Assembly (NCBI GenBank): GCA_963726105.1 | Contig: CAVSBJ010000024.1 | Coordinates: 62,001-126,000, forward strand | DNA length: 64,000 nt | Reading direction: 5' to 3' | DNA from: Roseiarcus sp963726105 | GTDB taxonomy: Bacteria; Pseudomonadota; Alphaproteobacteria; Rhizobiales; Beijerinckiaceae | Shown: positions 27,831-37,778 of the stretch, in pieces | Layout: every line of letters starts with the position of its first letter | Numbering within the stretch: the first letter of the stretch is position 1 | Notes under the pieces: model-generated | What the model was told of the DNA's origin: nothing | The model's database searches: none | Seen by the model: only the letters and a program-made list of their open reading frames with translations | Position numbers and translations under genes: made by a program

Positions 27831-29135
27831 ATGCCACATTCCGCGAAAACCAAGCCTCGTCACAAAGAAGTCAAGCGGAAGGAGGAGAAGCTATCCGATG
27901 AGGAGTTGCTGGACCTCGTCCAGCGCCAGACCTTCCTGTTCTTTTGGGACGGCGCCCAGCCGACGAGCGGACTTGCGCGCGATCGCACGGGACGGCTGGC
28001 GGATCCAGCAGACGACATCGTCGCGACGGGCGGATCCGGCTTTGGCGTGATGGCCATGATCGTGGCCTGCGAGCGCGGATGGGTGATGCGGGCCGACGTG
28101 CTCGCTCGCCTGTCGAAGGCGCTGGACTGCCTCGAGAGGGCGACCTGCTATCACGGTCTCTACCCCCATTTCCTGCATGGCGATACCGGCGCGACAAAGC
28201 CGTTCAGCCGGAAGGACGATGGCGCCGATCTGGTCGAAAGCGCGTTCTTGTTTCAGGGATTGCTATGCGCGCGCGCCTATTTTGATCGCGATACGTCGGA
28301 GGAGAAGCGCATTCGTGATCGCATTACCTATCTCTGGAGCGAGGCCGAGTGGGATTGGTACACTCAGGGCGCTCGAACCGCCCTCACGTGGCACTGGAGC
28401 GCGACCAACGGCTTCGCGCTGAACCATCCCGTCCGCGGCTGGAACGAGTGCCTCATTGCTTATGTGCTCGCCGCTTCCGCGCCGCGCTATGCGATGCCCG
28501 CCGAAGCCTATCATGAAGGCTGGGTTCAGAGCCGGCAGTTCATCAACGGTCGCAGTTTCGAAGGCGTCGATCTTCCTCTTGGACCCGATTGGGGCGGCCC
28601 GCTCTTTTTTACTCATTATTCCTTCTGTAGCATCGATCCGCGCGGGTTGAGCGATGCCTATGCCGACTATTGGCAGCAGAACCTGGCTCACACGCGCATC
28701 AACTATGCGTACTGCGTCCGCAACCCGCTCGGCTTCAAGGGCTACGGACCGAACTGCTGGGGTCTCACGGCCGGCGACTCGGTCAAGGGCTACGATGCGC
28801 ATTCGCCCAGCAACGACAAGAGCGTCATCACGCCGAGCGCGGCCCTGGCGAGCTTCCCCTACTCGCCAACAGAGGCCATGGCGGCGCTTCGACACTTCTA
28901 CGACAATCTCGGCGACAAGATTTGGGGGCGATACGGTTTCATCGACGGTTTCAGCGAGCAATATGACTGGTATGCCGACAGTTACTTGGCGATCAGCCAG
29001 GGGCCGATCGTGGTCATGATCGAGAATTATCGAACGGGTCTCATCTGGAAGCTGTTCATGGGCATTCCAGAAATCCGCGAGGGCATGAAAAGGCTGGGAT
29101 TCAAGAGTCCGCACTTCGTTTCAGTAACGGCGTGA
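27831..29135 (+). CDS. GH144-like (PF10091 glucoamylase-like) beta-1,2-glucanase candidate
   Basis: A 434-residue (alpha/alpha)6-barrel type protein of the family annotated as putative glucoamylase (PF10091), which contains the GH144 endo-beta-1,2-glucanases. Typical stretches: QRQTFLFFWDGAQPTSGLARDR near residue 40, SGFGVMAMIVACERGW, DLVESAFLFQGLLCAR, WHWSATNGFALNHPVRGWNE, YGPNCWGLTAGDSVKGYDAH and FSEQYDWYADSYLAISQGP near the C-terminus. No signal peptide is seen and the N-terminus is very basic. The neighbouring GH94-like gene supports a beta-1,2-glucan role, but exact specificity is inference. The next gene starts inside its stop codon (GTGA). Confidence 0.82.
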   Translation: MPHSAKTKPRHKEVKRKEEKLSDEELLDLVQRQTFLFFWDGAQPTSGLARDRTGRLADPADDIVATGGSGFGVMAMIVACERGWVMRADVLARLSKALDCLERATCYHGLYPHFLHGDTGATKPFSRKDDGADLVESAFLFQGLLCARAYFDRDTSEEKRIRDRITYLWSEAEWDWYTQGARTALTWHWSATNGFALNHPVRGWNECLIAYVLAASAPRYAMPAEAYHEGWVQSRQFINGRSFEGVDLPLGPDWGGPLFFTHYSFCSIDPRGLSDAYADYWQQNLAHTRINYAYCVRNPLGFKGYGPNCWGLTAGDSVKGYDAHSPSNDKSVITPSAALASFPYSPTEAMAALRHFYDNLGDKIWGRYGFIDGFSEQYDWYADSYLAISQGPIVVMIENYRTGLIWKLFMGIPEIREGMKRLGFKSPHFVSVTA

Positions 29136-30526
29136 CTTCGCTCGACGATTGGATAGGTCAAGAGGCGCGCTTCGCCGCAAGCGCAATGCTGCGCGCTGTC
29201 TCAGCGACGAACCTCGTCAAGGAACGTCCTGGCTTCGGTCAGCGCGTTGTCCCGCGGCGAGGGTCAGTGCTGGCTTCACCGGTTCCCGCCGCTTACGATC
29301 CGGACCCCGACTATTTCTTTCACTGGCTCCGGGATTCGGCGATCGTCATCGACGCGTTACGCGTGGCGGTGGCCGATGGGCTCGAGAAGCGAAACGCAGT
29401 CGAGCGTTTGCGCGAGTTTGTCGCCTTCAACCAAGCGCTGCGCGAACTGGACGGACGCGAGTTTGTTCATCAGCATTTCCAGGAAAAGGTTCAGTCCTCG
29501 TTCCTGCAATACGTGCGGCCCGATGACGAGCTGAGGGCCGTGTTCGGCGACGCGGTGCTGGCTGAAGCCCGCGTCAATCCAGATGGAACCCTCGATTTCA
29601 CCCGATGGGCGCGCCCGCAGAATGATGGGCCGGCGCTTGAAGTGCTTGCGCTTAGGCGGTGGCGCAACGCGCATCCGAACCTGGATGACGCGCTTCAGGC
29701 TGCTATGCTGGAGCTTGTGATCGGCGATCTGGACTTTGTCCGCTCACGTGCGAGCGAGCGCTCGTTCGATATCTGGGAGGAAGAGTTCGGTTATCATTAC
29801 TGCACGAAGCTGGTGCAGGCCGAGGCGCTGACTCGCGGCGCTGAGTGGCTTGAGGAAAGACGGGACGCAAAACGGGGGGCCGCCTGCCATTCCGCGGCGG
29901 ACGCCCTTATCTCGAGCCTCGAGGCCCATTGGAGCGCGGCTGACGGCTATTACCGCTCACGGACCGGCGTCGTCGGCGGCGCTCCGGGAAAGACGCTCGA
30001 CATCTCGATAATTCTTGGCGTCCTCCATTCCGGGCGCGTGAACGGAGCGCACAGCGTTCTCGATCCGAAGGCTCAAGCGACGCTGACCGCGCTCGAAGAT
30101 CGTTTCCACGCTGAATATCGGATCAACCAAGAGCGCCCAGCTGACCAGGGACCTGCGATTGGACGCTACGCAATGGATGTTTACTACGGCGGCAACCCTT
30201 GGTATCTGGCGACGCTCGCCGCGGCCGAGTTCTATTTCAAATTGGCAATTGCGCTGCGATCCGGCGCCCCGATGCCCGCGACCCGCGACAACGCGCGCTT
30301 TCGTGCGCGCCTAGGCGAGGAGAGTTCGGCGCGGGGAGCATTCGAGCGCGGCGATACTTTCATGCGAACTGTGCAAGCGTATACGCCGCCGAGCGGTGAT
30401 CTTTCCGAACAGTTCGACCGGTCAACGGGTGCACAGACCTCAGCCAAACATCTCGCCTGGAGCTATGCCGCCTTCATCACCGCCGCCGCGAGCCGCCGCC
30501 ACGCCGCCCAGGCCATTCGAGACTGA
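29132..30526 (+). CDS. Glycoside hydrolase family 15 glucoamylase-like protein
   Basis: A 464-residue (alpha/alpha)6-barrel enzyme of the GH15 glucoamylase family, starting at GTG 29132 overlapping the previous stop. YDPDPDYFFHWLRDSAIVIDAL is the substrate-binding N-terminal motif, RSFDIWEEEFGYHYCTK holds the general-acid glutamate, and GNPWYLATLAAAEFYF with a following LSEQFDRSTG is the C-terminal base region. Activity on alpha-linked glucose is usual for the family. It has no signal peptide. Its 3' end overlaps the convergent GH94 gene by 50 bases, so the two transcripts are antisense there. Confidence 0.9.
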   Translation: MTSLDDWIGQEARFAASAMLRAVSATNLVKERPGFGQRVVPRRGSVLASPVPAAYDPDPDYFFHWLRDSAIVIDALRVAVADGLEKRNAVERLREFVAFNQALRELDGREFVHQHFQEKVQSSFLQYVRPDDELRAVFGDAVLAEARVNPDGTLDFTRWARPQNDGPALEVLALRRWRNAHPNLDDALQAAMLELVIGDLDFVRSRASERSFDIWEEEFGYHYCTKLVQAEALTRGAEWLEERRDAKRGAACHSAADALISSLEAHWSAADGYYRSRTGVVGGAPGKTLDISIILGVLHSGRVNGAHSVLDPKAQATLTALEDRFHAEYRINQERPADQGPAIGRYAMDVYYGGNPWYLATLAAAEFYFKLAIALRSGAPMPATRDNARFRARLGEESSARGAFERGDTFMRTVQAYTPPSGDLSEQFDRSTGAQTSAKHLAWSYAAFITAAASRRHAAQAIRD

Positions 30527-33500
30527 GGTCTCTACGCGATTTTCTCAGGCCCGGCGTCACGATTCGCTTGCCAAATTGGCGTCGGAGTCCGAACGCGTGG
30601 CGGATCAGCATGTTGGCGTAGAGGCCGGGCCCGCTTGAATAGATGCGCCAGCCGCCATCGACGGCGATCGCGTTTGCTCCGACCCGAGCCCATTCGCTGC
30701 TAGCCTGATACCGATCCTGGAACGCCGCGTCACTGCTACTGAAATAAGCGTTGCGCTGCCTCAGCGAGGCGTGCGGAAGCTGGTCAGTCACCGCGATCGG
30801 GTTTGCGACCAACAGCGCCTCCCACAGCGCGTCGAATTCGCCTATGTCGCTCATTGCCTCGCCATAGCGCAGATGTGAATGCGTATACATGAGCCCGATC
30901 TCGCGGCCAAAAAACGCAGCCGATTCCGCGCGTTGAAAGAACGTCTCCGGTCCACCATGATAGACGATCGGCTTGTCCATCAGCCGCGCGCCGTCAGAAA
31001 ACAGCAGATGCCTGCGGATAAGGCTCAAGTGCCTGCGCGCCTGGGCCTGCGTGAACAGGCCGCCGATCATGCTCTGTGTCATCGGCAGGAGCGAGTAGGC
31101 AAGGCCTGTCTTCTTGTCGCTCGGATGAAGCAAAAGTTCCGGCTCGCCTCCATTCGGCGCAAACACGCCATAGCCCGCGACGACCCCGTCGCGAATGAGA
31201 TGAGCGTTGAAGTCCTTGCGCATGGCAGCAGCAAGCGAGTCGAGCTCCTTGGCGCGCCGGGGCGCGCGTTTCGCCTGACGAAAGATCTCCGCGTAGCGAC
31301 GGAGCTGCTCGTAAAGCAGAGCCACCGTCCAGGCGCTCGTCATCCAATCGCTCGTCGTCGGATCGACCGGTCGCAGCGAATCGTTCCAGTCGCCGTGGCC
31401 ATAACGAACGAGGTTGGTCCCCGGGATGAAGCGAGCGCGCACCGTATCGATTAGCTTATCGATGTGTGCGGTCACCGGGTCGATGTGCGACGTCTTCTCG
31501 AAATTGTCAGAGCGGCGCCACGCGATCGGCTCGTCGAGGAAGGCAAAATCGCCGGTAGCCTCGATATAGTCACAGAGTGCTTTAAGTGGCCAAACAATAA
31601 CGTCGCCGTGCGATTCTCTGTCCTGCACGATGGAATAGGGTTCGAGCATGAACCATTGGGGCCAGTCGCCGCTCTCTTCGTATTGCTGAGCGAACAGAAT
31701 GCGCAAAATCTCTTTGACCGACTGATCATGTTCGAGCGTCAGCAGGAGTTCGATCGAGCCCTGGCAGACGTCACGCGTGCCCCAGGCGCCGCCGGTGTAT
31801 TGTTCGAGACCGTGCGGCGCGGTCAGATGAATCATCCCGTCATGCGCAAGCCAAGGGAGGACCGTGTCGGCGGCGAGCGCGTCCGCCGAGTCCTTGGCGC
31901 TCCTTACCCGGACGCCGCGAGCGAGGTTACGCCAGAAGCGATCAGCAGGCTTGAGCATCGCGACTTCGTCGACAGCCTTCGCATATTTTGACGCCAGAAC
32001 ATCGGCCCGCTTTGGGTCGGTTATGGAGCCCACGACTGCGAACACGAATTCGTTCACTGGTTTCGTGCGGATCGCAACGAACGCGCCGCTGCGCCGCTTT
32101 CCGTCGACATACAGAAGTTCGTCGCCGCCGACGGCTTCAACTCGTCCCGGCGTGCTTGTCACCAACCGGTAGAGAGCTTCGGGATATTGCTGGCCCCAGC
32201 GGTCGTCGAGATCCGGCCTGAAAGTAAAGCGCTTTCGCTTCGAGTTCGATCTCGATGCGGCCGGCAGGCCCGAACTCCTGCTCTCCAAGAACAAGATGGC
32301 CGAAAACGAGAAAGCGACATCGTTGCCCTTCGACCATCACACGCCACTGCATCGCGGGTTCGTCGCCCGAAACGGCTGCGGAGACCGTGACGGTTCGCCC
32401 AGCCAGCTGATAGACCCAGCGGCAGTCGTTGAGGCCCATCTCGAAGGCGGAAGGGACGGTCAGCAGGCGACAACCTTCCTTCGTCTCTATCAGCATGCGC
32501 AATCCGCTCGCGCGGGTGATGTTGTAGGGATCGCGGGAGACGGAGAAGAGCTTGTGGAATGACGTGTTGCCGATGGTCAGTTGCGCGCCGAATACGCCGT
32601 GCATCCACGCGGTCGCGCACAAAATCCTCTCGTCTGGCAGCAACTCCTGACCGCTGCGCATGAGCGTACCATGGCGTCGCGCCACGATGTGCTCCTTGTC
32701 GCGTAGGACGACGTGGCGACTGTGCGTTCGTCCCGGAACAAAGAAAGACAGAAGCTGGTCGCCGCCCCTTTCGACATGCGTGCGCCGGCGATACCGCGCG
32801 CGGATCGATTTATCGTCGAGCGTCTCCGCAATCGCTGAGCGGGCGTCATGAAGTAGACTTCGCGGCGGCGCCGACAAAGCGACATCGCTCTCCGCCCAGT
32901 CCTTGCTGGCGCCTTCGACGGCCTCAATCTGGCTCAGGTCGGCGTCGCTCGACGCCGCAGGGTGGTCAGGCTCGAAGAAGCCAAAAAACGTCCAGGACGC
33001 CTCTCGGCCAGTCCCAAGCGTTATCGCCTTCGATTGCAGAGCCGCGCACGCTGTCTCGTACTGAAGGCGTTTGGAGGCCAGGTTCGTTCCGAATGGAACG
33101 CCCATTTGATCAGCGTCGCGATATTCAGGGCCCATGAGCTGACGAAAATCCGTCGCATAACCTTGGGCGCCTTCTAGGCAGCCGTGGGCCGCCCAGGGAT
33201 GCGCTCCGCCCTGTGACAGGTTTTGCCTCCCCATCAGAACGTGATTCAGGCGCGGATGGACCGCGACGTGATGGTCAAGATACTGACTGGCGTAAGCCTC
33301 ATTGTTCATCAGGAACCCCTGATCGCCGAGCCCAAGATCCTGGATCAGAACAGCGTCGCACAGGAGTTCCTCGTCGCGGTCATTGACGACTTCGACCCTC
33401 CAGAACCACGCGTTCAGTCGCGGATGCAGCCATAGTGTGACGCGATGGCCGACGCCGTTCTGTTCTCCCTCCCAGACATAGCGGTCGTCCGAGAAGCCGA

Positions 33501-33768
33501 CGCGAAGCGGCGTTTCTGGGCCGACGACGGATAGAATCGTGGGCTGAGATCCGCCTACGCGCAAATAGAGGCGCGCCATGCCATTGCCGATCGGCAAGGC
33601 TAGCGTTTGATTGACGACGATCCGACGGCTTTCTTCAACGTGCTCGATGGCGAAGATCGCGCCAGTTGGTAGGACGCTGACCGAAAGCCCAGCTCCATTG
33701 GCGATCCGCAAAAGGTCGAGTTCGTCTCGGCGCGGCGTCGTCAGGATTTCTATCGACGAATCCAACAT
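30477..33768 (-). pseudogene. GH94-like 1,2-beta-oligoglucan phosphorylase, frameshifted
   Basis: Reads as two overlapping ORFs that join into one 1096-residue protein, about the size of characterised 1,2-beta-oligoglucan phosphorylases (roughly 1110). The start is ATG 33768 (MLDSSIEILTTPRRDELD) behind GGGAGGGG. The N-terminal ORF carries the beta-sandwich domains; the C-terminal ORF the (alpha/alpha)6 barrel with the GH94 general-acid motif YGHGDWNDSLR, plus TGGAWGTRDVCQG and IVYHGGPETFFQR. The break lies in the A run at 32221-32223: one A too many turns ALYFRPDLDDRWGQQYPEAL out of frame. No other damage is visible. It could also be described as the phosphorylase-like part of a cyclic beta-1,2-glucan synthase. 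Confidence 0.85.
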
Positions 33769-34029
33769 TACCCCTCCCACTGCCCGCTCTTTTATACACC
33801 CGCCCGCCGGCCGAGTCTGGTAACGGCGGCGCGCCAACCCAAGCCCGATGATCCGCGCAAATTTGATCCTGACCGGCCCCAATCCCTCTGTGGAGATGTT
33901 CGTCGGCCGAAAAGCCCGTGTTTCATTCGGGCGACGACGCCTCGCGCGGGATGAACGCAGGCGGGAATTGCGCTATTGAGCGTCAACGGTTTTGGATCAA
34001 AAGCCGGCGCTGTTGGTTCGGGTGAGGCG

Positions 34030-34446
34030 ATGGAAACAAAATTTCCAAGCTATTGGATGTGGTCGGAAGCCTTCGAGGTGCTCGCGCGCGCAGAGCGCAT
34101 GCACCGGCAATTCATTCAGCCGTCCGGTTCACCTTCGCCGGTCGCGTGGGAGCCGCCAGTCGACATTTTGGAGACTGAACGCGCAGTGCTGGTGCTGGTC
34201 GCGCTGCCGGGCGTCGACTTCGACGAGGTCAAGGCGGTCATCAATCAAGACGACCTATTGATCTCAGGATCTCGGACTTATCCGGAAGAGATGCGCACCG
34301 CGATCATCCACCAACTCGAACTGCCGCAAGGCCGATTCGAACGCCGCATCCGGCTGCCCGCGGGACGCTACAGTGCGATCCACCGGTCGCATTCGAACGG
34401 CCACATGCTCATAACGTTGCAAAAATCGGGGGCCGCAAATGGCTGA
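34030..34446 (+). CDS. Hsp20 / alpha-crystallin family small heat-shock protein
   Basis: A 138-residue ATP-independent holdase chaperone. The alpha-crystallin domain runs from WEPPVDILETERAVLVLVAL through the usual LPGVDFDEVKAVINQDDLLISG to the C-terminal MLITLQK. I choose ATG 34030 (METKFPSYWMW), which has GGGTGAGG upstream, over the TTG at 33976. Its stop overlaps the lon start by eight bases. The hsp20-lon pairing suggests a joint stress role: holding and then degrading unfolded proteins. Confidence 0.9.
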   Translation: METKFPSYWMWSEAFEVLARAERMHRQFIQPSGSPSPVAWEPPVDILETERAVLVLVALPGVDFDEVKAVINQDDLLISGSRTYPEEMRTAIIHQLELPQGRFERRIRLPAGRYSAIHRSHSNGHMLITLQKSGAANG

Positions 34447-36865
34447 CGCCGCGACCGGCTCCGAGGGCGCTCTCGGCGCGGCGCCTTCGCCGCCATTGCC
34501 GCCCGACGCCCTGATCATCGTGCCGGTGCGCGGTTTGGTGCTGTTTCCGGCGACCGTACTGCCGATCACGCTCGGCCGTCCGCGTTCGGTGCTTGCGGCG
34601 CAGGCGGCGGTGAGAGAGCAGAAGCCGGTCGGCATCGTGATGCAGCGCAACGCCGATCTCGCTGATCCCCTGCCAGTCGACCTGCATCGAATAGGGACGG
34701 TCGCCAATATCGTTCGTTACATAACGGCGCCGGATGGCACGAACCATCTCATTTGCCAGGGCGAGCAACGGTTCCGGGTCGTCGACTATCTGAGCGGTTG
34801 GCCGTTTTTTGTCGCGAACACGGAGAGGATTCCCGAACCCAGTCCGACGTCAAACGAAATCGAGGCCCGTTTCGTTCACCTCAAGGGCCAGGCGATCGAG
34901 GCGATCCAGCTCCTCCCGCAAGCGCCCAACGAATTGCTGGCGACCATCCAGGGCGTCGATTCACCAGCCGCGCTCGCCGATTTGGTGGCGACCTTCATGG
35001 ATGCGACCCCCGACGAGAAGCAGGAGATTCTCGAGACCTTGGACATCGGCGCCCGGATGGAGCGCGTGTCCCGACTGCTCGCGCATCGGATCGAGGTGCT
35101 TCGGCTGTCGCAAGAGATCGGCCGCGAGACCAAGGCCTCGCTCAACTCTCGAAACCGTGAGGTCCTGCTGCGCGAGCAGATGGCCGCCATTCAGCGCCAG
35201 CTTGGCGAAGCGGATGAGGGAAAGTCGGCCGAAATCGCCGAACTCGAGAAGGCGATCGCCAACGCGCATATGCCCAAGGAGGTCGATGACCAGGCGCGCA
35301 AGGAGTTGCGCAGGCTGCAACGGATGCCTGAAGCCGCGGGCGAATACGGCATGGTGCGGACCTACCTCGACTGGCTCGTCGATCTGCCCTGGGCGCTCCC
35401 CGAGGAGACGCCCATCGACATCGGGGCGGCGCGCCGTATCCTCGATGAGGATCACTTCGGGCTTGAGAAGATCAAGCGCCGGATCATTGAATATCTTGCT
35501 GTTCGCAAGCTTTCGCCAGACGGCAAGGCGCCGATCCTCTGCTTTGTCGGGCCACCCGGAGTCGGCAAGACATCGCTCGGTCAGTCGATCGCCCGCGCCA
35601 TGAACCGCAAGTTCGTCCGGGTCAGTCTCGGCGGCGTGCACGACGAAGCGGAGATCCGCGGCCATCGGCGAACCTACATCGGCGCGCTGCCCGGCAACAT
35701 CATTCAGGGGATCCGCAAGGCCAAAACTCGCGACTGCGTCATGATGCTCGACGAGATCGACAAGCTTGGATCCGGCATCCAGGGCGACCCGGCCTCCGCG
35801 ATGCTGGAGGTGCTGGACCCTGAGCAGAACAACACCTTCCGCGACAATTACCTCGCGGTGCCGTTCGACCTCAGCCGCGTCGTGTTCATCGCCACGGCCA
35901 ATATGCTCGACACCGTTCCCGGCCCGCTTCGCGACCGCATGGAGATCATAAGCCTTACCGGCTACACGGCGAGCGAGAAGTTCCAGATCGCGCGCCGCTA
36001 CCTCGTCGGACGCCAGTTGAAGGCCAACGGCCTCAAGCCCGAGCAGGTCGAGATCGCCGATGATGCGCTTCGAGGTATCATCGAGCGCTATACGCGTGAG
36101 GCCGGCGTTCGAAGCCTGGAGCGCGAGATCGGCCGGGCGCTGCGTCAATCCGCCATGCGAGTCGCCGAGGGGGAAACCGGCCCGATCACGATCACAGACG
36201 GCGATCTTTTAAGCATTCTGGGGCCACCGATCTTTGAGGACGAGGTCGCCATGCGGACCAGCGTCCCGGGTGTCGCGACCGGCCTCGCCTGGACGCCGGT
36301 CGGCGGCGACATCCTGTTCATCGAGGCGACCGCGACGCCAGGCGGCGGCCGGCTGATCCTCACCGGCCAGCTTGGCGACGTGATGAAGGAGAGCGCGCAG
36401 GCCGCGCTCAGCATCGTCAAGAACCGCGCCGTCTCGTTCGGGATCGACCCGTCACGGTTCGAGAAGACCGACATCCACATCCATGTGCCAGCGGGCGCGA
36501 CGCCGAAGGACGGCCCGAGCGCCGGCGTGGCGATGTTCATGGCGCTCGTCTCGCTCATGACCGACCGCACCATCCGCAGCGACACCGCAATGACCGGTGA
36601 GATCAGCCTCCGAGGCCTCGTGCTTCCGGTCGGCGGGATCAAGGAGAAAATCGTCGCCGCGCACAGGGCTGGCCTCCGGCGCATCATGTTGCCTGCGCGC
36701 AATCGGAAAGACTTCGAAGACATACCCGAAGAGGTGCGCCAGCAATTGACCTTCACGTGGCTGGAACGGGTGGACGACGCGGTTTCCGCCGCGCTCGAGC
36801 CGGCCAAGCCGAGTGGGCCCGCAGCCGAGTCGCCCGCCAATCGGGAGGCCGTGTCGCCGCCGTAG
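34439..36865 (+). CDS. lon: ATP-dependent Lon protease (LonA type)
   Basis: A soluble hexameric protease of 808 residues with the complete LonA layout: N-terminal substrate domain (IIVPVRGLVLFPATVLPITL), coiled region (LREQMAAIQRQLGE), AAA+ module with Walker A GPPGVGKTSLGQ near residue 370 and Walker B CVMMLDEIDKLG, and a C-terminal serine-lysine protease. The catalytic serine is in PKDGPSAG (about residue 694) and the lysine in GGIKEKIVAA (about 737). It overlaps hsp20 and is probably a second, stress-linked copy, since the housekeeping lon normally lies next to clpX. A GC-rich hairpin with a short T-rich tail near 36920-36960 could end the transcript. Confidence 0.96.
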   Translation: MADAATGSEGALGAAPSPPLPPDALIIVPVRGLVLFPATVLPITLGRPRSVLAAQAAVREQKPVGIVMQRNADLADPLPVDLHRIGTVANIVRYITAPDGTNHLICQGEQRFRVVDYLSGWPFFVANTERIPEPSPTSNEIEARFVHLKGQAIEAIQLLPQAPNELLATIQGVDSPAALADLVATFMDATPDEKQEILETLDIGARMERVSRLLAHRIEVLRLSQEIGRETKASLNSRNREVLLREQMAAIQRQLGEADEGKSAEIAELEKAIANAHMPKEVDDQARKELRRLQRMPEAAGEYGMVRTYLDWLVDLPWALPEETPIDIGAARRILDEDHFGLEKIKRRIIEYLAVRKLSPDGKAPILCFVGPPGVGKTSLGQSIARAMNRKFVRVSLGGVHDEAEIRGHRRTYIGALPGNIIQGIRKAKTRDCVMMLDEIDKLGSGIQGDPASAMLEVLDPEQNNTFRDNYLAVPFDLSRVVFIATANMLDTVPGPLRDRMEIISLTGYTASEKFQIARRYLVGRQLKANGLKPEQVEIADDALRGIIERYTREAGVRSLEREIGRALRQSAMRVAEGETGPITITDGDLLSILGPPIFEDEVAMRTSVPGVATGLAWTPVGGDILFIEATATPGGGRLILTGQLGDVMKESAQAALSIVKNRAVSFGIDPSRFEKTDIHIHVPAGATPKDGPSAGVAMFMALVSLMTDRTIRSDTAMTGEISLRGLVLPVGGIKEKIVAAHRAGLRRIMLPARNRKDFEDIPEEVRQQLTFTWLERVDDAVSAALEPAKPSGPAAESPANREAVSPP

Positions 36866-37074
36866 AAGGTTCCGCGCTGCGGACTTCCGCGGCGCTGTGG
36901 TCGAACGCCGCCTCGAGACAGCGGCGCGGGCTCCCGCCGTGCCGGTTTCATTTTAGTTTCGCGCTCCTTGAGATTTCAGCGTCTTAGGACCCCTTTTCGT
37001 TTAGCCCCGCATTACGGCCATGAGAAGATAACATATCTACAGTTATATTCTAGCTTGCGGCCTCAAGGCGAAGT

Positions 37075-37347
37075 CACGGAGGGGTCCGTCCGTCGCCTCG
37101 CCGCCGAGGCGTCCGTCGCCGAAACGGCGTCCGAGTCAGAATTGCTGAAATGCGCGCGGACGCAGTTGATCCCGTCGCAGACTTGCGCGTCGCTGATCAT
37201 GTCTCCGACTGGCGGCATGCCTTTCAGCCCACCAAGCAAGACCCTCACCATGAAGTCAGCCGAATCAAGTCCTTGTCGGCGACGAGCGAGGGATAGGCCC
37301 CAGCGCCGACGGCGCCTTTCGCGTCAGGTTGATACTGCGACCAGTTT
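37075..37347 (-). pseudogene. Cytochrome c C-terminal remnant
   Basis: The minus strand encodes two pieces of a c-type cytochrome in different frames. The upstream piece reads SQYQPDAKGAVGAGAYPSLV then runs to a stop; the downstream piece, one frame over, reads DSADFMVRVLLGGLKGMPP and then SDAQVCDGINCVRAHFSNSD. In intact cytochromes of this kind the last part is QVAxVINYVRTHFGN, and the methionine in GGLKGMPP would be the haem ligand. The CxxCH haem-binding half is missing. Clearly a decayed fragment. Confidence 0.7.
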
Positions 37348-37399
37348 CGTCCGCCCGGACGGGCATTGTGTTCCAGCATGCTGACGCCGTAGCCGGCCC

Positions 37400-37523
37400 G
37401 CCCCAACCCAATCGCATCCGGCGTGCCCTCGAGGCGGCGGGAGTCGAGTTCATCGTTGAGAACGGCGGAGGTCCGGGCGTACGCCTGCGCGATCGGCGGG
37501 TGACAAAGTCCGGCAGCGCCTGA
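37400..37523 (+). pseudogene. XRE-family regulator C-terminal remnant
   Basis: The plus strand reads RIRRALEAAGVEFIVENGGG followed by PGVRLRDR, the very common C-terminal tail of XRE/HTH transcriptional regulators of alphaproteobacteria. The helix-turn-helix part is absent; the sequence upstream belongs to the opposite-strand cytochrome remnant. A fragment only. Confidence 0.65.
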
Positions 37524-37662
37524 AAACCGACCGTTGCGAGGCTACCCGCCAACCGTCAAGGACCGCCTGAGGGCGACTGTCAGGCGCGACTATTCGCCCT
37601 GCACCGCCTTCGGCTGAAGAGCACGGTATGGTCCGCCCCCTCATCGTCGCCTGACGGGACTA

Positions 37663-37673
37663 TGTAATTTACA
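37663..37673. repeat. Perfect palindrome TGTAATTTACA
   Basis: Inverted repeat TGTAA-T-TTACA in an AT-rich patch 77 bases upstream of the small XRE gene. It could be the operator of that autoregulatory-type repressor, or a chance palindrome in the toxin remnant. Confidence 0.4.
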
Positions 37674-37778
37674 TTATCTTCGCGCTGGACGGCGGTGCGT
37701 GTCCGTCATGGCGATACGGTGCGTTTCATTTCGGTCAGGAGAAGCAACGATGGCGAAGAAAAGCAGTATCTTGCTTGA
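37668..37778 (+). pseudogene. Possible BrnT-like toxin C-terminal remnant
   Basis: In the frame ending at TGA 37776-37778 the plus strand encodes RVRHGDTVRFISVRRSNDGE then EKQYLA, resembling the C-terminal part of BrnT-type RNase toxins (GDxxRxISxRRA). It overlaps the start of the antitoxin-like gene, as toxins of this kind often do, but the N-terminal half and a start codon are missing. Identification rests on a short motif. Confidence 0.4.

Noticed and set aside
37265..37552. 95-residue minus-strand frame
   Set aside because: Overlaps the XRE remnant on the other strand and has no meaningful similarity.
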